From: Bacteroidales bacterium
Lineage (GTDB): Bacteria > Bacteroidota > Bacteroidia > Bacteroidales > UBA932
Assembly (NCBI GenBank): GCA_017962235.1
Contig: JAGCVS010000013.1
Coordinates: forward strand, 1 to 54,417
Direction of reading: 5' to 3'
DNA: 54,417 bases
The notes under the pieces were generated by a model that saw only the letters and a list, made by a program, of their open reading frames with translations, did no database searches and was not told where the DNA came from. Of the stretch, positions 8,723 to 17,078 are shown in pieces. A program made the position numbers and the translations under genes. The first letter of the stretch is position 1. Each line of letters opens with the position of its first letter.

Positions 8723-9760
8723 ATGAGTAAAGTTGTAACATTCGGCGAGGTGATGCTTCGCCTCTCGACCCCCGGCTATCTGCGTTTTGGCCAGGCGCAT
8801 CAGTTCGATGCGACCTTTGGCGGCGGCGAGGCTAATGTGGCTGTGTCGCTGGCAAATTATGGCGTGGACGCACACTTTGTGACCCGCCTGCCCAAGAATG
8901 ACATAGCCGATATGTGCACCGCAGAGCTCCGCGGCCTGGGTGTGAATACAGACGATATAGTTTACGGCGGCGACCGCGTCGGCATCTATTATCTGGAGAC
9001 CGGCGCCGTGGCCCGCGGCAGCAAGGTGGTCTATGACCGTGCCCATTCTGCAATCAGCGAGATCCAGCCCGGTATGGTGGACTGGCATAAGGTGCTTCAG
9101 GGAGCCGACTGGTTCCACTGGACCGGCATAACGCCTGCTCTTAGCCAGGGAGCGGCTGACGCCTGCCTGGAGGCCATCAACGTGGCCAACGAGATGGGCG
9201 TGAAGGTCTCCTGCGATCTCAACTACCGCAAGAAACTCTGGAAATACGGCAAGAGCGCATCTGAGGTTATGCCCGACCTGGTGGCCGGCTGCGACCTGAT
9301 CCTTGGCAACGAAGAGGATGCCGAGAAGGAGTTCGGCATCAAGCCCGAAGGCTTCGACGCAGAGAAAACGGGCGGCGAGATAGACCAGAACATCTTCATC
9401 AGCGTAGGGCAGCAGCTTATGGCCAGGTTCCCCCGCTGCAAGAAGGTGGCGGTAACCCTGCGCGGGTCCATCAACGCCAACCACAACACCTGGGGAGGCG
9501 TTTTGTACGACGGCAAGACCCTGTGGCAGAGCCGTCGCTACGACATAACCCACATCGTGGACCGCGTGGGCGGCGGCGACTCCTTTATGGGCGGCCTGCT
9601 CTACGGCCTGCTGGCCTATGACTCCGACCAGAAAGCCATTGAGTTTGCTGCGGCGGCATCGGCCCTGAAACATACCATTATTGGCGATTATAACAGAGTT
9701 TCCGTTGCCGAGGTCGAAGCCCTTATGGCCGGCGGCGGCAGCGGAAGAGTATCGCGGTAA
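8723..9760 (+). CDS. kdgK: 2-keto-3-deoxygluconate kinase
   Basis: ATP-dependent phosphorylation of 2-keto-3-deoxygluconate (KDG) to KDPG, where the Uxa and Kdu branches meet. The 345-residue PfkB family protein has the N-terminal FGGGEANVAVSLANYG segment, a lid region around residues 80-110, and the C-terminal signature DRVGGGDSFMGGLLYG (about 275-290), which carries the catalytic aspartate and anion hole. The C-terminal dozen residues (MAGGGSGRVSR) look poorly conserved. A 74-base gap containing the second palindromic repeat separates it from kdgA. Confidence 0.94.
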   Translation: MSKVVTFGEVMLRLSTPGYLRFGQAHQFDATFGGGEANVAVSLANYGVDAHFVTRLPKNDIADMCTAELRGLGVNTDDIVYGGDRVGIYYLETGAVARGSKVVYDRAHSAISEIQPGMVDWHKVLQGADWFHWTGITPALSQGAADACLEAINVANEMGVKVSCDLNYRKKLWKYGKSASEVMPDLVAGCDLILGNEEDAEKEFGIKPEGFDAEKTGGEIDQNIFISVGQQLMARFPRCKKVAVTLRGSINANHNTWGGVLYDGKTLWQSRRYDITHIVDRVGGGDSFMGGLLYGLLAYDSDQKAIEFAAAASALKHTIIGDYNRVSVAEVEALMAGGGSGRVSR

Positions 9761-9761
9761 C

Positions 9762-9805
9762 TGTCATTTCGAGCGAAGCCCGGCAGGGCGAAGTCGAGAA
9801 ATCTC
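9762..9805. repeat. Intergenic palindromic repeat, copy 2
   Basis: This 44-base segment starts TGTCATTTCGAGCGAAGC and ends GTCGAGAAATCTC. It is the inverted counterpart of 4647-4689. Its own core (GAAGCCCGGCAGGGCGAAG) is partly self-complementary. It lies directly after the kdgK stop, in the kdgK-kdgA spacer, and could act as an RNA stem-loop that protects or ends transcripts. Confidence 0.8.
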
Positions 9806-9834
9806 ATTGCAAATGAGTCAAATAAATCAACCAT

Positions 9835-10497
9835 ATGTCCAAGTTCAACAAGATAGACACTATCAACCTGATCCGCACCACCGGCATTGTACCGGTATTT
9901 TACAATGCGGATGTGGAAATCACCAAGAAGGTGGTGAAGGCCTGCTACGACGGCGGCATCCGCGCCTTTGAATTCACCAACCGCGGCGACGGAGCCCACA
10001 CGGTGTTCGAGGCGGTGCTGCCATTTGTGCGCAGCGAATGCCCCGAAATGGCCTTTGGAGCCGGCACCATACTGGATGCTCCCACCGCGGCGATGTATAT
10101 CCAGATGGGGGCCGATTTTCTGGTATCACCCTGTATGGCAGAGGACGTAGCGGCTCTTGCCGGCCGCCGTGGCGTGCCCTACAGCCCCGGCTGCGGCACC
10201 GTGACCGAGATCGTCCACGCAATGGAAATCGGCTGCGACTTGGTGAAGATTTTCCCCGCGGGCACTGTCGGCGGCCCTGCGTTCGTGAAGAACGTGCTGG
10301 CTCCGCTGCCCTGGGCAATGATTATGGCCACCGGTGCTGTGGAACCTAAAGAAGAGAACCTGCGTGCCTGGGCCGCCAGCGGCGTGACCGCCGTGGGTAT
10401 GGGCTCCAAACTCTTCCCCAAGAGTGCCATCGCCTCTGGCGACTGGGCGGCCATCAGCGACCTCTGCGCCAAGAGCCTCGCCTGGTTCAGAAAATGA
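9835..10497 (+). CDS. kdgA: 2-keto-3-deoxy-6-phosphogluconate aldolase
   Basis: Class I aldolase splitting KDPG into pyruvate and glyceraldehyde-3-phosphate, the last step of the operon's pathway. It may also act on 4-hydroxy-2-oxoglutarate, as many family members do. The 220 residues form one TIM barrel with the proton-relay Glu in FEFTNRG (about residues 41-47), FGAGTIL, the SPCM loop, and the Schiff-base lysine in LVKIFPAG (about 135-142). Start ATG at 9835. The stop overlaps the next start (ATGATG), which implies coupling with the pectinesterase gene. Confidence 0.96.
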   Translation: MSKFNKIDTINLIRTTGIVPVFYNADVEITKKVVKACYDGGIRAFEFTNRGDGAHTVFEAVLPFVRSECPEMAFGAGTILDAPTAAMYIQMGADFLVSPCMAEDVAALAGRRGVPYSPGCGTVTEIVHAMEIGCDLVKIFPAGTVGGPAFVKNVLAPLPWAMIMATGAVEPKEENLRAWAASGVTAVGMGSKLFPKSAIASGDWAAISDLCAKSLAWFRK

Positions 10498-12188
10498 TGC
10501 GCAGGATTATAGTGGCTCTGACGGTGGCGCTGGCTGCGATTGCCTGCGGCAAGCAACCCGAGCCGCTGCCCACCGAATTGGGCGTGCCGCAAAATGTTGT
10601 GTTGCACTCTTCCGGTGAAACCTCCCTCACCTTCCAGTGGGATCCGGTGGAGGGTGCCGACGGCTATGCCTGGCGGCTGACCAAAGGCGGCGCCAGTGTA
10701 CAGGAGGGGCGCGCCTCCAAGCGCAATGTCACCGTCACGGGGCTGGAAGCAGCGACGCCCTACCGCTTTTGCGTGTGTGCGCTTGCCGGCGATATAGCAT
10801 CTGCCTACAGCACCGAGATAGAGGCCAAGACCGCCGGGGATCCCTATGTCCCGCCCGGACCTGGGGCAGAGACGGTGTGCGTGGATGCTCCGATAGTGCT
10901 GGAATATGACACATCTCCCGTTTTGTCCGCTGCCGGCCTTATTCGCGTATTGGACGAAAGCGGCAAAGAGGTGGACCGCATAGATTTGGCCGATATGGCC
11001 ACCGTCACCGTCCGCGAGAGCGACGGGGCGATGATTCCAAAGGCGCAGATTACGGCCGAAACCAGCTTTAACACCTTTATGGACGCGTTGCACTGCGGCC
11101 GTTGGCGCATTGTCCACTACACGCCGTTGCGCGTAGAAGGCAATAAAATGATTATTACCCTTCACAACGAGGCGCTGGACTTCGGCAAGAAGTATTCTGT
11201 AGAAGTGGATGGTGTGAGCAAAGCAGACTTTACCACCGCGCCGGCACCGTCAAAGACGGCAATCCGCGTGGCGGGGGACGGCAGCGGCGATTTCTGCACC
11301 ATCCAGCGGGCGCTGAGCTATGCGGCCGAGGGTGCCACAATATCCGTCGCCCACGGCACATACCGCGAGATGCTTTATCTGCGGGACAAAAAAGACATTA
11401 CCATCAAGGGTGATTCCCGCGACGGCGTCAGGATAGTTTATCCCAACAACGAGAGCTATGAGGGCGGTTCCGGTGCGGCGGCAACGTCCAAACCCGCCAT
11501 CGGTGCCAAGACGGGTGCATCGGGTGGCCGCGGCCTGTTCCTGGTGGAAAACTGCGACAATCTTCGACTGGAAAACCTAACTATAGAAAACAGTTTCGGA
11601 GAGCAGAAGGGCCAGGCGGAGACCATCTACTTCAACTCCGGCAACAACACCCACAGGCTGACCATAGAGAACTGCTCGCTCATCTCCTTGCAGGATACGT
11701 TCCTCACAAAAGGCCGCGTGTGGGTCCATAACAGCCTAATCGCCGGCCACGTAGATTACATCTGGGGCTATCCTGAGGTGTGCCTGTTCGAAGATTGCGA
11801 AATCCGCTCCCGCGCCGCCGGCTATATAATCCAGGCCCGGGTGCCCAAGGCCACCGACAAGGGTTTTGTCTTCCTTAACTGCTCACTTACGGCAGAAGAC
11901 GGAGTGTCTTCCGGCAGTGTATATCTTGCCCGCAGCGGAGGCTCGACTGACTACTTTGACAATGTGGTGTTTGTCAATTGTATGATGTCACCGGTGATTG
12001 CTGAGGCGGGCTGGTATTCCAACCCCGCCCCCAATCCTTCAGTTCCCACCGCCACCGCCGGCTGGAGAGAATTCGGCAGCAAAGACGCCTCCGGCCGTGC
12101 TGTTACCGGCCACAACGCCTACGGCAAAGAACTCTCAGCCACTGAAGTCCAGGGCTACCTGAGCAAAGAATCGGTGCTGGGGTGGTAA
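10494..12188 (+). CDS. Secreted pectin methylesterase with N-terminal Fn3 domain
   Basis: Removes methyl esters from homogalacturonan outside the cytoplasm, opening it to lyases. The product is 564 residues. A lipoprotein signal with lipobox AIAC ends near residue 18. A fibronectin type III domain follows (about 28-115), then a linker domain (about 125-250) and a right-handed beta-helix carboxylesterase family 8 domain (about 255-560). Family motifs are present: GTYRE, GQAET, QDTFL and DYIWG with both catalytic aspartates, and YLARSG in place of LGRPW, keeping the arginine. ATG 10494 overlaps kdgA; ATG 10497 is a second choice. It is the last gene of the operon. The lipobox suggests surface or periplasmic anchoring. 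Confidence 0.93.
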   Translation: MMRRIIVALTVALAAIACGKQPEPLPTELGVPQNVVLHSSGETSLTFQWDPVEGADGYAWRLTKGGASVQEGRASKRNVTVTGLEAATPYRFCVCALAGDIASAYSTEIEAKTAGDPYVPPGPGAETVCVDAPIVLEYDTSPVLSAAGLIRVLDESGKEVDRIDLADMATVTVRESDGAMIPKAQITAETSFNTFMDALHCGRWRIVHYTPLRVEGNKMIITLHNEALDFGKKYSVEVDGVSKADFTTAPAPSKTAIRVAGDGSGDFCTIQRALSYAAEGATISVAHGTYREMLYLRDKKDITIKGDSRDGVRIVYPNNESYEGGSGAAATSKPAIGAKTGASGGRGLFLVENCDNLRLENLTIENSFGEQKGQAETIYFNSGNNTHRLTIENCSLISLQDTFLTKGRVWVHNSLIAGHVDYIWGYPEVCLFEDCEIRSRAAGYIIQARVPKATDKGFVFLNCSLTAEDGVSSGSVYLARSGGSTDYFDNVVFVNCMMSPVIAEAGWYSNPAPNPSVPTATAGWREFGSKDASGRAVTGHNAYGKELSATEVQGYLSKESVLGW

Positions 12189-12215
12189 ATCAATCTTGAC
12201 AAAGACCTCGACTCC

Positions 12216-12259
12216 TGCCACGAAGACAAAGAGAAACCCCTCACGTTGTCCTCGTGGCA
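12216..12259. terminator. Long hairpin after the pectin operon
   Basis: Arms TGCCACGAAGACAA (12216-12229) and TTGTCCTCGTGGCA (12246-12259) pair over 14 bases with one G-T mismatch around a 16-base loop. It lies 28 bases after the pectinesterase stop and just before the tyrS promoter. The U-run after the stem is interrupted (ATTGTCCAATATTTTT), so termination is likely but not of the classic form. A dispersed repeat is an alternative. Confidence 0.5.
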
Positions 12260-12277
12260 TTGTCCAATATTTTTATG

Positions 12278-12285
12278 TACCTTTG
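12278..12285 (+). promoter_or_regulatory. Candidate -7 box (TACCTTTG) for tyrS
   Basis: A perfect match to the Bacteroidota TAnnTTTG element, 29 bases before the tyrS ATG. No well-spaced TTTG -33 element is clear. A short inverted repeat (ACCT-TTGC-AGGT) overlaps the box. Confidence 0.6.
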
Positions 12286-12314
12286 CAGGTTGTATTCAAA
12301 CTGATACGAATCTG

Positions 12315-13601
12315 ATGAAAAACTTTGTAGAAGAACTCAAGTGGAGGGGGATGATTCAGGATATCATGCCCGGGACGGAAGAGAAACTGATGGAGGGGCC
12401 GCAGGCGGCCTATGTGGGCATCGACCCCACGGCGGACAGCTTGCACATTGGCCATCTGGTGAGCGTGATGATTCTGAAGCACTTCCAGGCGTGCGGACAC
12501 AAGCCGTTCGCGCTGGTAGGCGGAGCCACCGGCATGATTGGCGACCCGTCTATGAAGAGCGCGGAGCGCAACCTTCTGGACGAGGCAACCCTGACGCACA
12601 ACGTGGCATGTCTCAAGGCGCAGCTGGCCCGCTTCCTGGACTTTGAGAGCGACGCGCCCAACAAGGCGGAGCTGGTGAACAACTACGACTGGATGAAGGA
12701 TTACACGTTCATCAACTTTATCCGCGACATTGGCAAGCACATCACCGTGAACTATATGATGGCCAAGGACAGCGTGAAAAAGCGCCTCTCGCGCGATTCC
12801 AGCGAGGGTATGTCCTTTACGGAATTCAGCTATCAGCTGATGCAGGGCTACGACTTTTACTGGCTGTGGAAGAACCGCGGCTGTATCCTGCAGCTGGGCG
12901 GCAGCGACCAGTGGGGCAACATTACCACCGGCACTGAGCTTATCCGCCGCATGGACGGAGGCGAGGCATTCGCCCTCACCTGCCCGCTGATCCGCAAGGC
13001 GGACGGCACCAAGTTCGGCAAGACCGAGAAGGGCAACGTATGGCTGGACGCTGAGCGCACTTCGCCGTACGAGTTCTATCAGTTCTGGTTGAATGTGTCC
13101 GATGAGGATGCGGAGCGCTACATCAAGATCTTCACGATGCTGGACCGCGAGACCATAGATGCTGCCATCGCCGCCCACCGCGAGGATCCCGGCCGCCGCG
13201 AGCTGCAGAAACTGCTGGCGCGCGAGATCACCGTTATGGTTCACGGGCAGCAGGCGTACGAAAGCGCAGTGGCTGCATCGCAGATGCTCTTTGGCGGCAA
13301 CTCGGAGGCACTGCGCAAGCTGGACGAACGCACCTTCAGGGCTGTGTTCAGCGATGTGCCGTCTTACACACTGCCCAAGGCTGAGCTGCCGTGCAACATC
13401 CTGGACCTGCTGGCGGTCAAGACCGATATCCTCCCCTCCAAGGGTGAGGCCCGCAAGATGGTGCAGGGCAACGGCATCTCCATCAACAAGGATAAGTTCA
13501 CCGACCCTAACGGCAGCGTTACGGAGGCCGACATTGTAAACGGTCACTACATCCTGGCCCAGAAGGGGAAGAAGAATTACTATATCATAAACATCGCATA
13601 G
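12315..13601 (+). CDS. tyrS: Tyrosyl-tRNA synthetase
   Basis: Charges tRNA-Tyr in the cytoplasm. The protein is 428 residues from ATG 12315. An in-frame ATG at 12246 would add 23 residues encoded within the hairpin and promoter, so it was rejected. Class I signatures are HIGH in SLHIGHL (about residues 44-50) and a KMSKS-like KFGKT (about 232-236). The tyrosine-binding region reads [11 protein letters not shown], and a C-terminal S4-like RNA-binding domain ([19 protein letters not shown]) ends the protein. rbfA follows after 2 bases. Confidence 0.97.
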   Translation: MKNFVEELKWRGMIQDIMPGTEEKLMEGPQAAYVGIDPTADSLHIGHLVSVMILKHFQACGHKPFALVGGATGMIGDPSMKSAERNLLDEATLTHNVACLKAQLARFLDFESDAPNKAELVNNYDWMKDYTFINFIRDIGKHITVNYMMAKDSVKKRLSRDSSEGMSFTEFSYQLMQGYDFYWLWKNRGCILQLGGSDQWGNITTGTELIRRMDGGEAFALTCPLIRKADGTKFGKTEKGNVWLDAERTSPYEFYQFWLNVSDEDAERYIKIFTMLDRETIDAAIAAHREDPGRRELQKLLAREITVMVHGQQAYESAVAASQMLFGGNSEALRKLDERTFRAVFSDVPSYTLPKAELPCNILDLLAVKTDILPSKGEARKMVQGNGISINKDKFTDPNGSVTEADIVNGHYILAQKGKKNYYIINIA

Positions 13602-13603
13602 TT

Positions 13604-13951
13604 ATGGAAGGACCGGCAAGCACCAGACAACTGAAGGTCGCGTCGCAAATCAAGCGCGACATGGCGGAAATTATCCGCGGCCGCGGCATGGCCGCCTTTG
13701 ACGGGGCGCTGGTCTCCGTGAGCGGCGTGAAGATCAGCCCGGACCTTTCCCAGGCCAAGGTTTACGTGAGCATATTCCCCTCCACCAAGAGCGAGGCGGT
13801 TATGGAAATCATTGGGGAACAGACCCGTTCCCTGCGCGGAGAGCTTGGCCGTCGCGTGGGCAAGCAGCTGCGCATTGTCCCGGAGCTGGTTTTCTTCCTT
13901 GACGACAGTCTGGACTACGTGGAACATATAGAAGAGCTTCTCAAGAAGTAG
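13604..13951 (+). CDS. rbfA: Ribosome-binding factor A
   Basis: Assists late maturation of the 30S subunit and 16S rRNA 5'-end processing. It has 115 residues, the normal compact KH-like protein, with conserved REGRGMAAF-like start (IIRGRGMAAFDGALVSVSGVK), the DLSQAKVYVSIF strand and the C-terminal LRIVPELVFFLDDSLDY motif. It is cotranscribed with tyrS and followed 15 bases later by the LolE-like gene, an order common in Bacteroidales. Confidence 0.95.
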   Translation: MEGPASTRQLKVASQIKRDMAEIIRGRGMAAFDGALVSVSGVKISPDLSQAKVYVSIFPSTKSEAVMEIIGEQTRSLRGELGRRVGKQLRIVPELVFFLDDSLDYVEHIEELLKK

Positions 13952-13966
13952 CCCCCGCGCCCGGTT

Positions 13967-15190
13967 TTGAACACCACATTCTTCATAGCCAGGCGGTATC
14001 TGTTTGCCCGCAAGTCGCATAACGTGATAAACATAATATCAGTTATATCGGCCGCAGGCATCGCCGTGGGGTGCGCCGCGCTGGTCATTATCCTCTCTAT
14101 CTACAACGGCTTTGACGACCTTCTGAAGGGGATGTTCGAGAGTTACACCCCAGATGTGGTGGTGGCGCCGCTGGATAGCAAGGTATTCACCCCCTCGGAG
14201 CAGACGCTGGACTATCTGGTTGCGCGCGAGGAGATTGCATCTGTGTGCGAAGTGCTGGAAGAAACGGTGTTCCTCAAATATGGCGATAGGGAGGCGATAG
14301 TCACCGCCCGCGGCGTGGATTCTCTCTATCAGCAGGTGACGGGACTGGCGGCGTATGTCTCTCAGGGCAGCTTCGATCTGAAGGACGGCGAGCTGGACCA
14401 GATGGTGCTGGGTTCATCCATAGCCCGCAACCTGCGCATCAACACCAAGTTTGTGACGCCGCTGGAGGTCTATTTCCCGTCGCGCACCGCGCGCGTATCT
14501 CTCACCGACCCCACGGCGGCCCTCAAGAAGGTGAGGGTGTTCCCCGCCGGCACCATATCCCTGGAAAAAGATTTTGACGAGCAGTACGTGTACATGCCCA
14601 TAGAGGCGTTGCGCACCCTTCTGGAGCGCGACACAGAGGTCTCGCGGCTGGAGATACGCCTCAAGCCGGAGGCGCTCACAGCCGGCGGTACCGTGTCAAA
14701 ACAACTGCAGAACAATATCGCGGAGCAGTTTGGCAGCGGCTTCACCGTCCGCAACAAATATCAGCAGAACGAGTCGCTGTACAAGATGATGACATACGAG
14801 AAGCTGGCGATATACCTCATACTGCTGTTTGTGGTGCTGATTATCTCCTGCAACGTGTTCGGCTCGCTCTCCATGCTTATAATTGAGAAGCAGGGCGACA
14901 TAGAGATACTCCGCTCTATGGGGGCCAACGACAAGATGATAAACCGCATCTTTACCACTGAAGGGTGGATGATATCGCTGCTGGGCGCCGCTGTGGGCGT
15001 GATTATTGGTGTGGCGGTGTGCCTGGCGCAGCAGTATCTGCACATCGTGCGCATGCCCGGCAATTTCATCACTCCGTACTATCCGGTGCACATGCAACTT
15101 ACAGATTTGATGTTGATTTTTGTCTCCGTAGCGGCCATAGGATACCTTATGTCGCACTTCGTGAAGGCAGTCCGCATCAAAAAACAGTAG
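13967..15190 (+). CDS. LolE/FtsX-type ABC transporter permease (lipoprotein release)
   Basis: Inner-membrane permease of 407 residues. It probably belongs to a LolCE-like complex that releases lipoproteins toward the outer membrane. The N-terminal FIARRYLFARKSHNVINIIS and first membrane helix (about 20-48) are followed by a large MacB-like periplasmic domain (about 50-270) and three C-terminal helices (about 285-400) with the FtsX-family LIIEKQGDIEILRSMGA coupling segment. The start is TTG at 13967: no suitable ATG exists and the TTG start gives the family N-terminus. The ATPase partner is not in the window. Confidence 0.88.
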   Translation: MNTTFFIARRYLFARKSHNVINIISVISAAGIAVGCAALVIILSIYNGFDDLLKGMFESYTPDVVVAPLDSKVFTPSEQTLDYLVAREEIASVCEVLEETVFLKYGDREAIVTARGVDSLYQQVTGLAAYVSQGSFDLKDGELDQMVLGSSIARNLRINTKFVTPLEVYFPSRTARVSLTDPTAALKKVRVFPAGTISLEKDFDEQYVYMPIEALRTLLERDTEVSRLEIRLKPEALTAGGTVSKQLQNNIAEQFGSGFTVRNKYQQNESLYKMMTYEKLAIYLILLFVVLIISCNVFGSLSMLIIEKQGDIEILRSMGANDKMINRIFTTEGWMISLLGAAVGVIIGVAVCLAQQYLHIVRMPGNFITPYYPVHMQLTDLMLIFVSVAAIGYLMSHFVKAVRIKKQ

Positions 15191-15220
15191 GCCGGCATTA
15201 CAATTTCGCAGTTTTTATAC

Positions 15221-15228
15221 TACCTTAG
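15221..15228 (+). promoter_or_regulatory. Candidate -7 box for ilvE (TACCTTAG, one mismatch)
   Basis: Close to TAnnTTTG with one mismatch, 21 bases before the ilvE ATG in the 58-base gap after the permease gene. No clear -33 element was found, so this is tentative. Confidence 0.4.
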
Positions 15229-15248
15229 CCGCCGTTAACATTAAGACT

Positions 15249-16265
15249 ATGGCAGCTAAAATCGATTGGAACAACCTTGGCTTTGATTATATCAAGACAA
15301 ACGCCAACATCAGGTGCCGGTTCGACGGCAAGAAGTGGAGTCAGCTTGCAATTACAGACGACGAATATATTCACATGCATATCGCCACCATGGGCCTGCA
15401 TTACGGCATCATGGCGTTCGAGGGGCTGAAGGCCTTCCGCGGCGTGGACGGCAAGGTGCGCCTGTTCCGCGCGGCAGACAATGCCCGCCGCTTCCAGAGC
15501 TCCGCATACAAGCTGTGTCTGGAGCCGATGCCCACCGATGTGTTTGTGGAGGCGTGCGTGCGTCTGGTAAAGGAGAACATCGATTTTGTGCCGCCGTACG
15601 AGTCGGGGGCTTCGCTCTATGTGCGTCCGCTGATGTACGGGTCGCAGATTGCGATTGGTGTGCACCGCTGCCCCGAGGTGGATATCATCTTCTTTGCATC
15701 GCCCGTAGGGCCCTATTTCAAGGGGGGCATGCACCTTATCAAGGTGGTGATTGACCGTATGCAGGACCGCGCCGCACCGCGCGGCACCGGCGACATCAAG
15801 GCAGGCGGCAACTACGCCTCCAGCCTGCTCTCCGGAGAGAAGGCTCACGAGATGGGCTACGACAACGTGATGTATCTGGACGCCGCCCAGCACCGTTTCA
15901 TTGAGGAGTGTGGCGCCGCCAACTTCTTCGGCATAAAGAACGGCACCTATGTGACGCCGGCATCGCCCTCCATCCTGCCGTCGGTGACCAACGACAGCCT
16001 CCGCACCCTGGCTCACGACATGGGTCTCAACGTGGAGCAGCGCCCTGTTACCGTAGAGGAGCTCAAGACCTTTGAAGAGGCGGGCGCCTGCGGTACCGCA
16101 GCCGTGATTTCGCCCATCGGCTCCATATATGACATCGATACTCAGGAATATATAGACTACGGCAAGAAGATAGGCCCCGTGAGCCTCGCCCTCTACAACG
16201 CCCTTCGCGACATCCAGTACGGCCGCGCCGAGGACAAACACAATTGGTGCATAATAGTGGAGTAA
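15249..16265 (+). CDS. ilvE: Branched-chain amino acid aminotransferase
   Basis: PLP-dependent last step of valine, leucine and isoleucine synthesis. The protein is 338 residues, fold-type IV. The substrate-loop segment MHYGIMAFEGLKAFR-like (LHYGIMAFEGLKAF) lies near residue 55, the Schiff-base lysine in GDIKAGGNYASS near residue 183, EECGAANFFG near 220 and GTAAVISPIG near 284. It appears as a single transcription unit with its own terminator at 16288-16322. Confidence 0.96.
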   Translation: MAAKIDWNNLGFDYIKTNANIRCRFDGKKWSQLAITDDEYIHMHIATMGLHYGIMAFEGLKAFRGVDGKVRLFRAADNARRFQSSAYKLCLEPMPTDVFVEACVRLVKENIDFVPPYESGASLYVRPLMYGSQIAIGVHRCPEVDIIFFASPVGPYFKGGMHLIKVVIDRMQDRAAPRGTGDIKAGGNYASSLLSGEKAHEMGYDNVMYLDAAQHRFIEECGAANFFGIKNGTYVTPASPSILPSVTNDSLRTLAHDMGLNVEQRPVTVEELKTFEEAGACGTAAVISPIGSIYDIDTQEYIDYGKKIGPVSLALYNALRDIQYGRAEDKHNWCIIVE

Positions 16266-16287
16266 TTCGGGCTCGCAGAACGAAACG

Positions 16288-16322
16288 AAAAACAGCGCTC
16301 AAGCAAGCTTGGCGCTGTTTTT
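16288..16322 (+). terminator. Rho-independent terminator of ilvE
   Basis: Arms AAAAACAGCGC (16288-16298) and GCGCTGTTTTT (16312-16322) pair perfectly around a 13-base loop, ending in a T-run. Located 23 bases after the ilvE stop. The A-run on the left makes it potentially bidirectional, so it may also end the reverse-strand tRNA-Ser transcript. Confidence 0.85.
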
Positions 16323-16332
16323 ATGTGTTCGG

Positions 16333-16420
16333 CGGTGAGGGGGGGATTCGAACCCCCGGTACCCTAATCGGGTACGTCAGTTTAGCAAACTGGTGGTTTC
16401 AGCCACTCACCCACCTCACC
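16333..16420 (-). tRNA. tRNA-Ser (GCU anticodon)
   Basis: On the reverse strand the 88 bases fold as a class II tRNA. The acceptor stem is GGTGAGG/CCTCACC, followed by a D-arm and the anticodon stem CAGTT/AACTG with loop TTGCTAA giving GCU. A long variable arm (GTACCCG/GGGTAC) and a T-arm GGGGGTTCGAATCCCCC complete it. The discriminator is G and CCA is not encoded. It is transcribed divergently from tRNA-Pro. Confidence 0.95.
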
Positions 16421-16430
16421 GGAGGGATTG

Positions 16431-16461
16431 CAAAGGTAGGGGTTTTTATTGATTCCCCAAA
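16431..16461 (-). promoter_or_regulatory. Promoter of tRNA-Ser
   Basis: On the reverse strand, TTTG (16458-16461) and TACCTTTG (16431-16438) are separated by 19 bases, the spacing expected for the Bacteroidota -33/-7 promoter. Ten bases separate the box from the tRNA 5' end. Confidence 0.8.
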
Positions 16462-16467
16462 TTTTTT

Positions 16468-16475
16468 TACCTTTG
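16468..16475 (+). promoter_or_regulatory. -7 box (TACCTTTG) of tRNA-Pro
   Basis: A perfect TAnnTTTG element, nine bases before the tRNA-Pro 5' end. The -33 region would fall in GGTTTTTATTG (16441-16451), which contains T-rich but no exact TTTG at ideal spacing. It mirrors the tRNA-Ser promoter. Confidence 0.75.
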
Positions 16476-16484
16476 CCGCTCATT

Positions 16485-16558
16485 CGGGATGTGGCGCAGT
16501 TGGTTAGCGCACTTGGTTTGGGACCAAGGGGTCCCCCGTTCGAGTCGGGGTATCCCGA
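16485..16558 (+). tRNA. tRNA-Pro (UGG anticodon)
   Basis: These 74 bases fold as a class I tRNA. The acceptor is CGGGATG/TATCCCG, the D-arm GCGC...GCGC, and the anticodon stem CTTGG/CCAAG has loop TTTGGGA giving UGG. The T-arm is CCCCGTTCGAGTCGGGG, the discriminator is A, and CCA is not encoded. A strong terminator follows immediately. Confidence 0.96.
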
Positions 16559-16563
16559 CGAAA

Positions 16564-16588
16564 GGCCGGCAGGGATGCCGGCTTTTTT
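16564..16588 (+). terminator. Rho-independent terminator of tRNA-Pro
   Basis: GCCGGC (16565-16570) and GCCGGC (16577-16582) form a GC-rich stem around AGGGAT, followed by six T residues. It begins six bases after the tRNA 3' end and just before the convergent DUF456 gene. Confidence 0.9.
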
Positions 16589-16599
16589 GTTCTCCGCCT

Positions 16600-17073
16600 T
16601 TAGTTGAAGAAGCGGAACATGTACCACATCATCAGGCCGCTGGCCACGAGTTTGAGGAAGGTGCCGCACAGAAAGCCGGCAAAGGAGCCCATGGCGGGCT
16701 TTACGGAGTCGGCGATGGCGGTGCGGTTGATGATGACCTCGGCGGCGAGTGCGCCCAGGAAGGCGCCGGCAATCATACCCCAGGGCGGGAAGAAGATGAG
16801 TCCTGCCAGCAGCCCCACCAGCGAGCCGCGGCCGGCCGCTTTGGAGCCTCCCGTGAGGCGGGTGAAGTGGGCCGGTACGGTGTAGTCCAGTATGGTGACA
16901 GCTATGGTGATGCCCAGCCATATCAGCAAAAATTGCAGGGACATCTCTCCGTTACCAAAAAAGTAGAGCAGCAGCAGGGCGCCCCAGCTGAGCGGCGGCC
17001 CGGGAATCACCGGCAAAAAGCATCCGATGATGCCCGCCAGCGCTATTATCACGGCTATGATGTTAATCCACAT
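16600..17073 (-). CDS. DUF456 family membrane protein
   Basis: Small inner-membrane protein of 157 residues with four to five hydrophobic segments. The DUF456 pattern is clear: a first helix followed by GCFLPVIPGPPLSWGALLLL, the central DYTVPAHFTRLTGGSKAAGRGS loop, the glycine-rich helix GMIAGAFLGALAAEV and a final helix near the C-terminus. Function in the family is unknown; it recurs beside lipid A and envelope genes. It is the last gene of the reverse-strand dusB-lpxK operon, 5 bases after lpxK. Confidence 0.9.
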   Translation of the reverse strand: MWINIIAVIIALAGIIGCFLPVIPGPPLSWGALLLLYFFGNGEMSLQFLLIWLGITIAVTILDYTVPAHFTRLTGGSKAAGRGSLVGLLAGLIFFPPWGMIAGAFLGALAAEVIINRTAIADSVKPAMGSFAGFLCGTFLKLVASGLMMWYMFRFFN

Positions 17074-17078
17074 AATGT

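Noticed and set aside
7046-9673. An 875-codon open frame on the reverse strand opposite kduD, kduI and kdgK
   Set aside because: It is the shadow of three well-supported genes with GCC/GTG-rich codons, lacks any recognisable domain, and crosses gene boundaries on the other strand.
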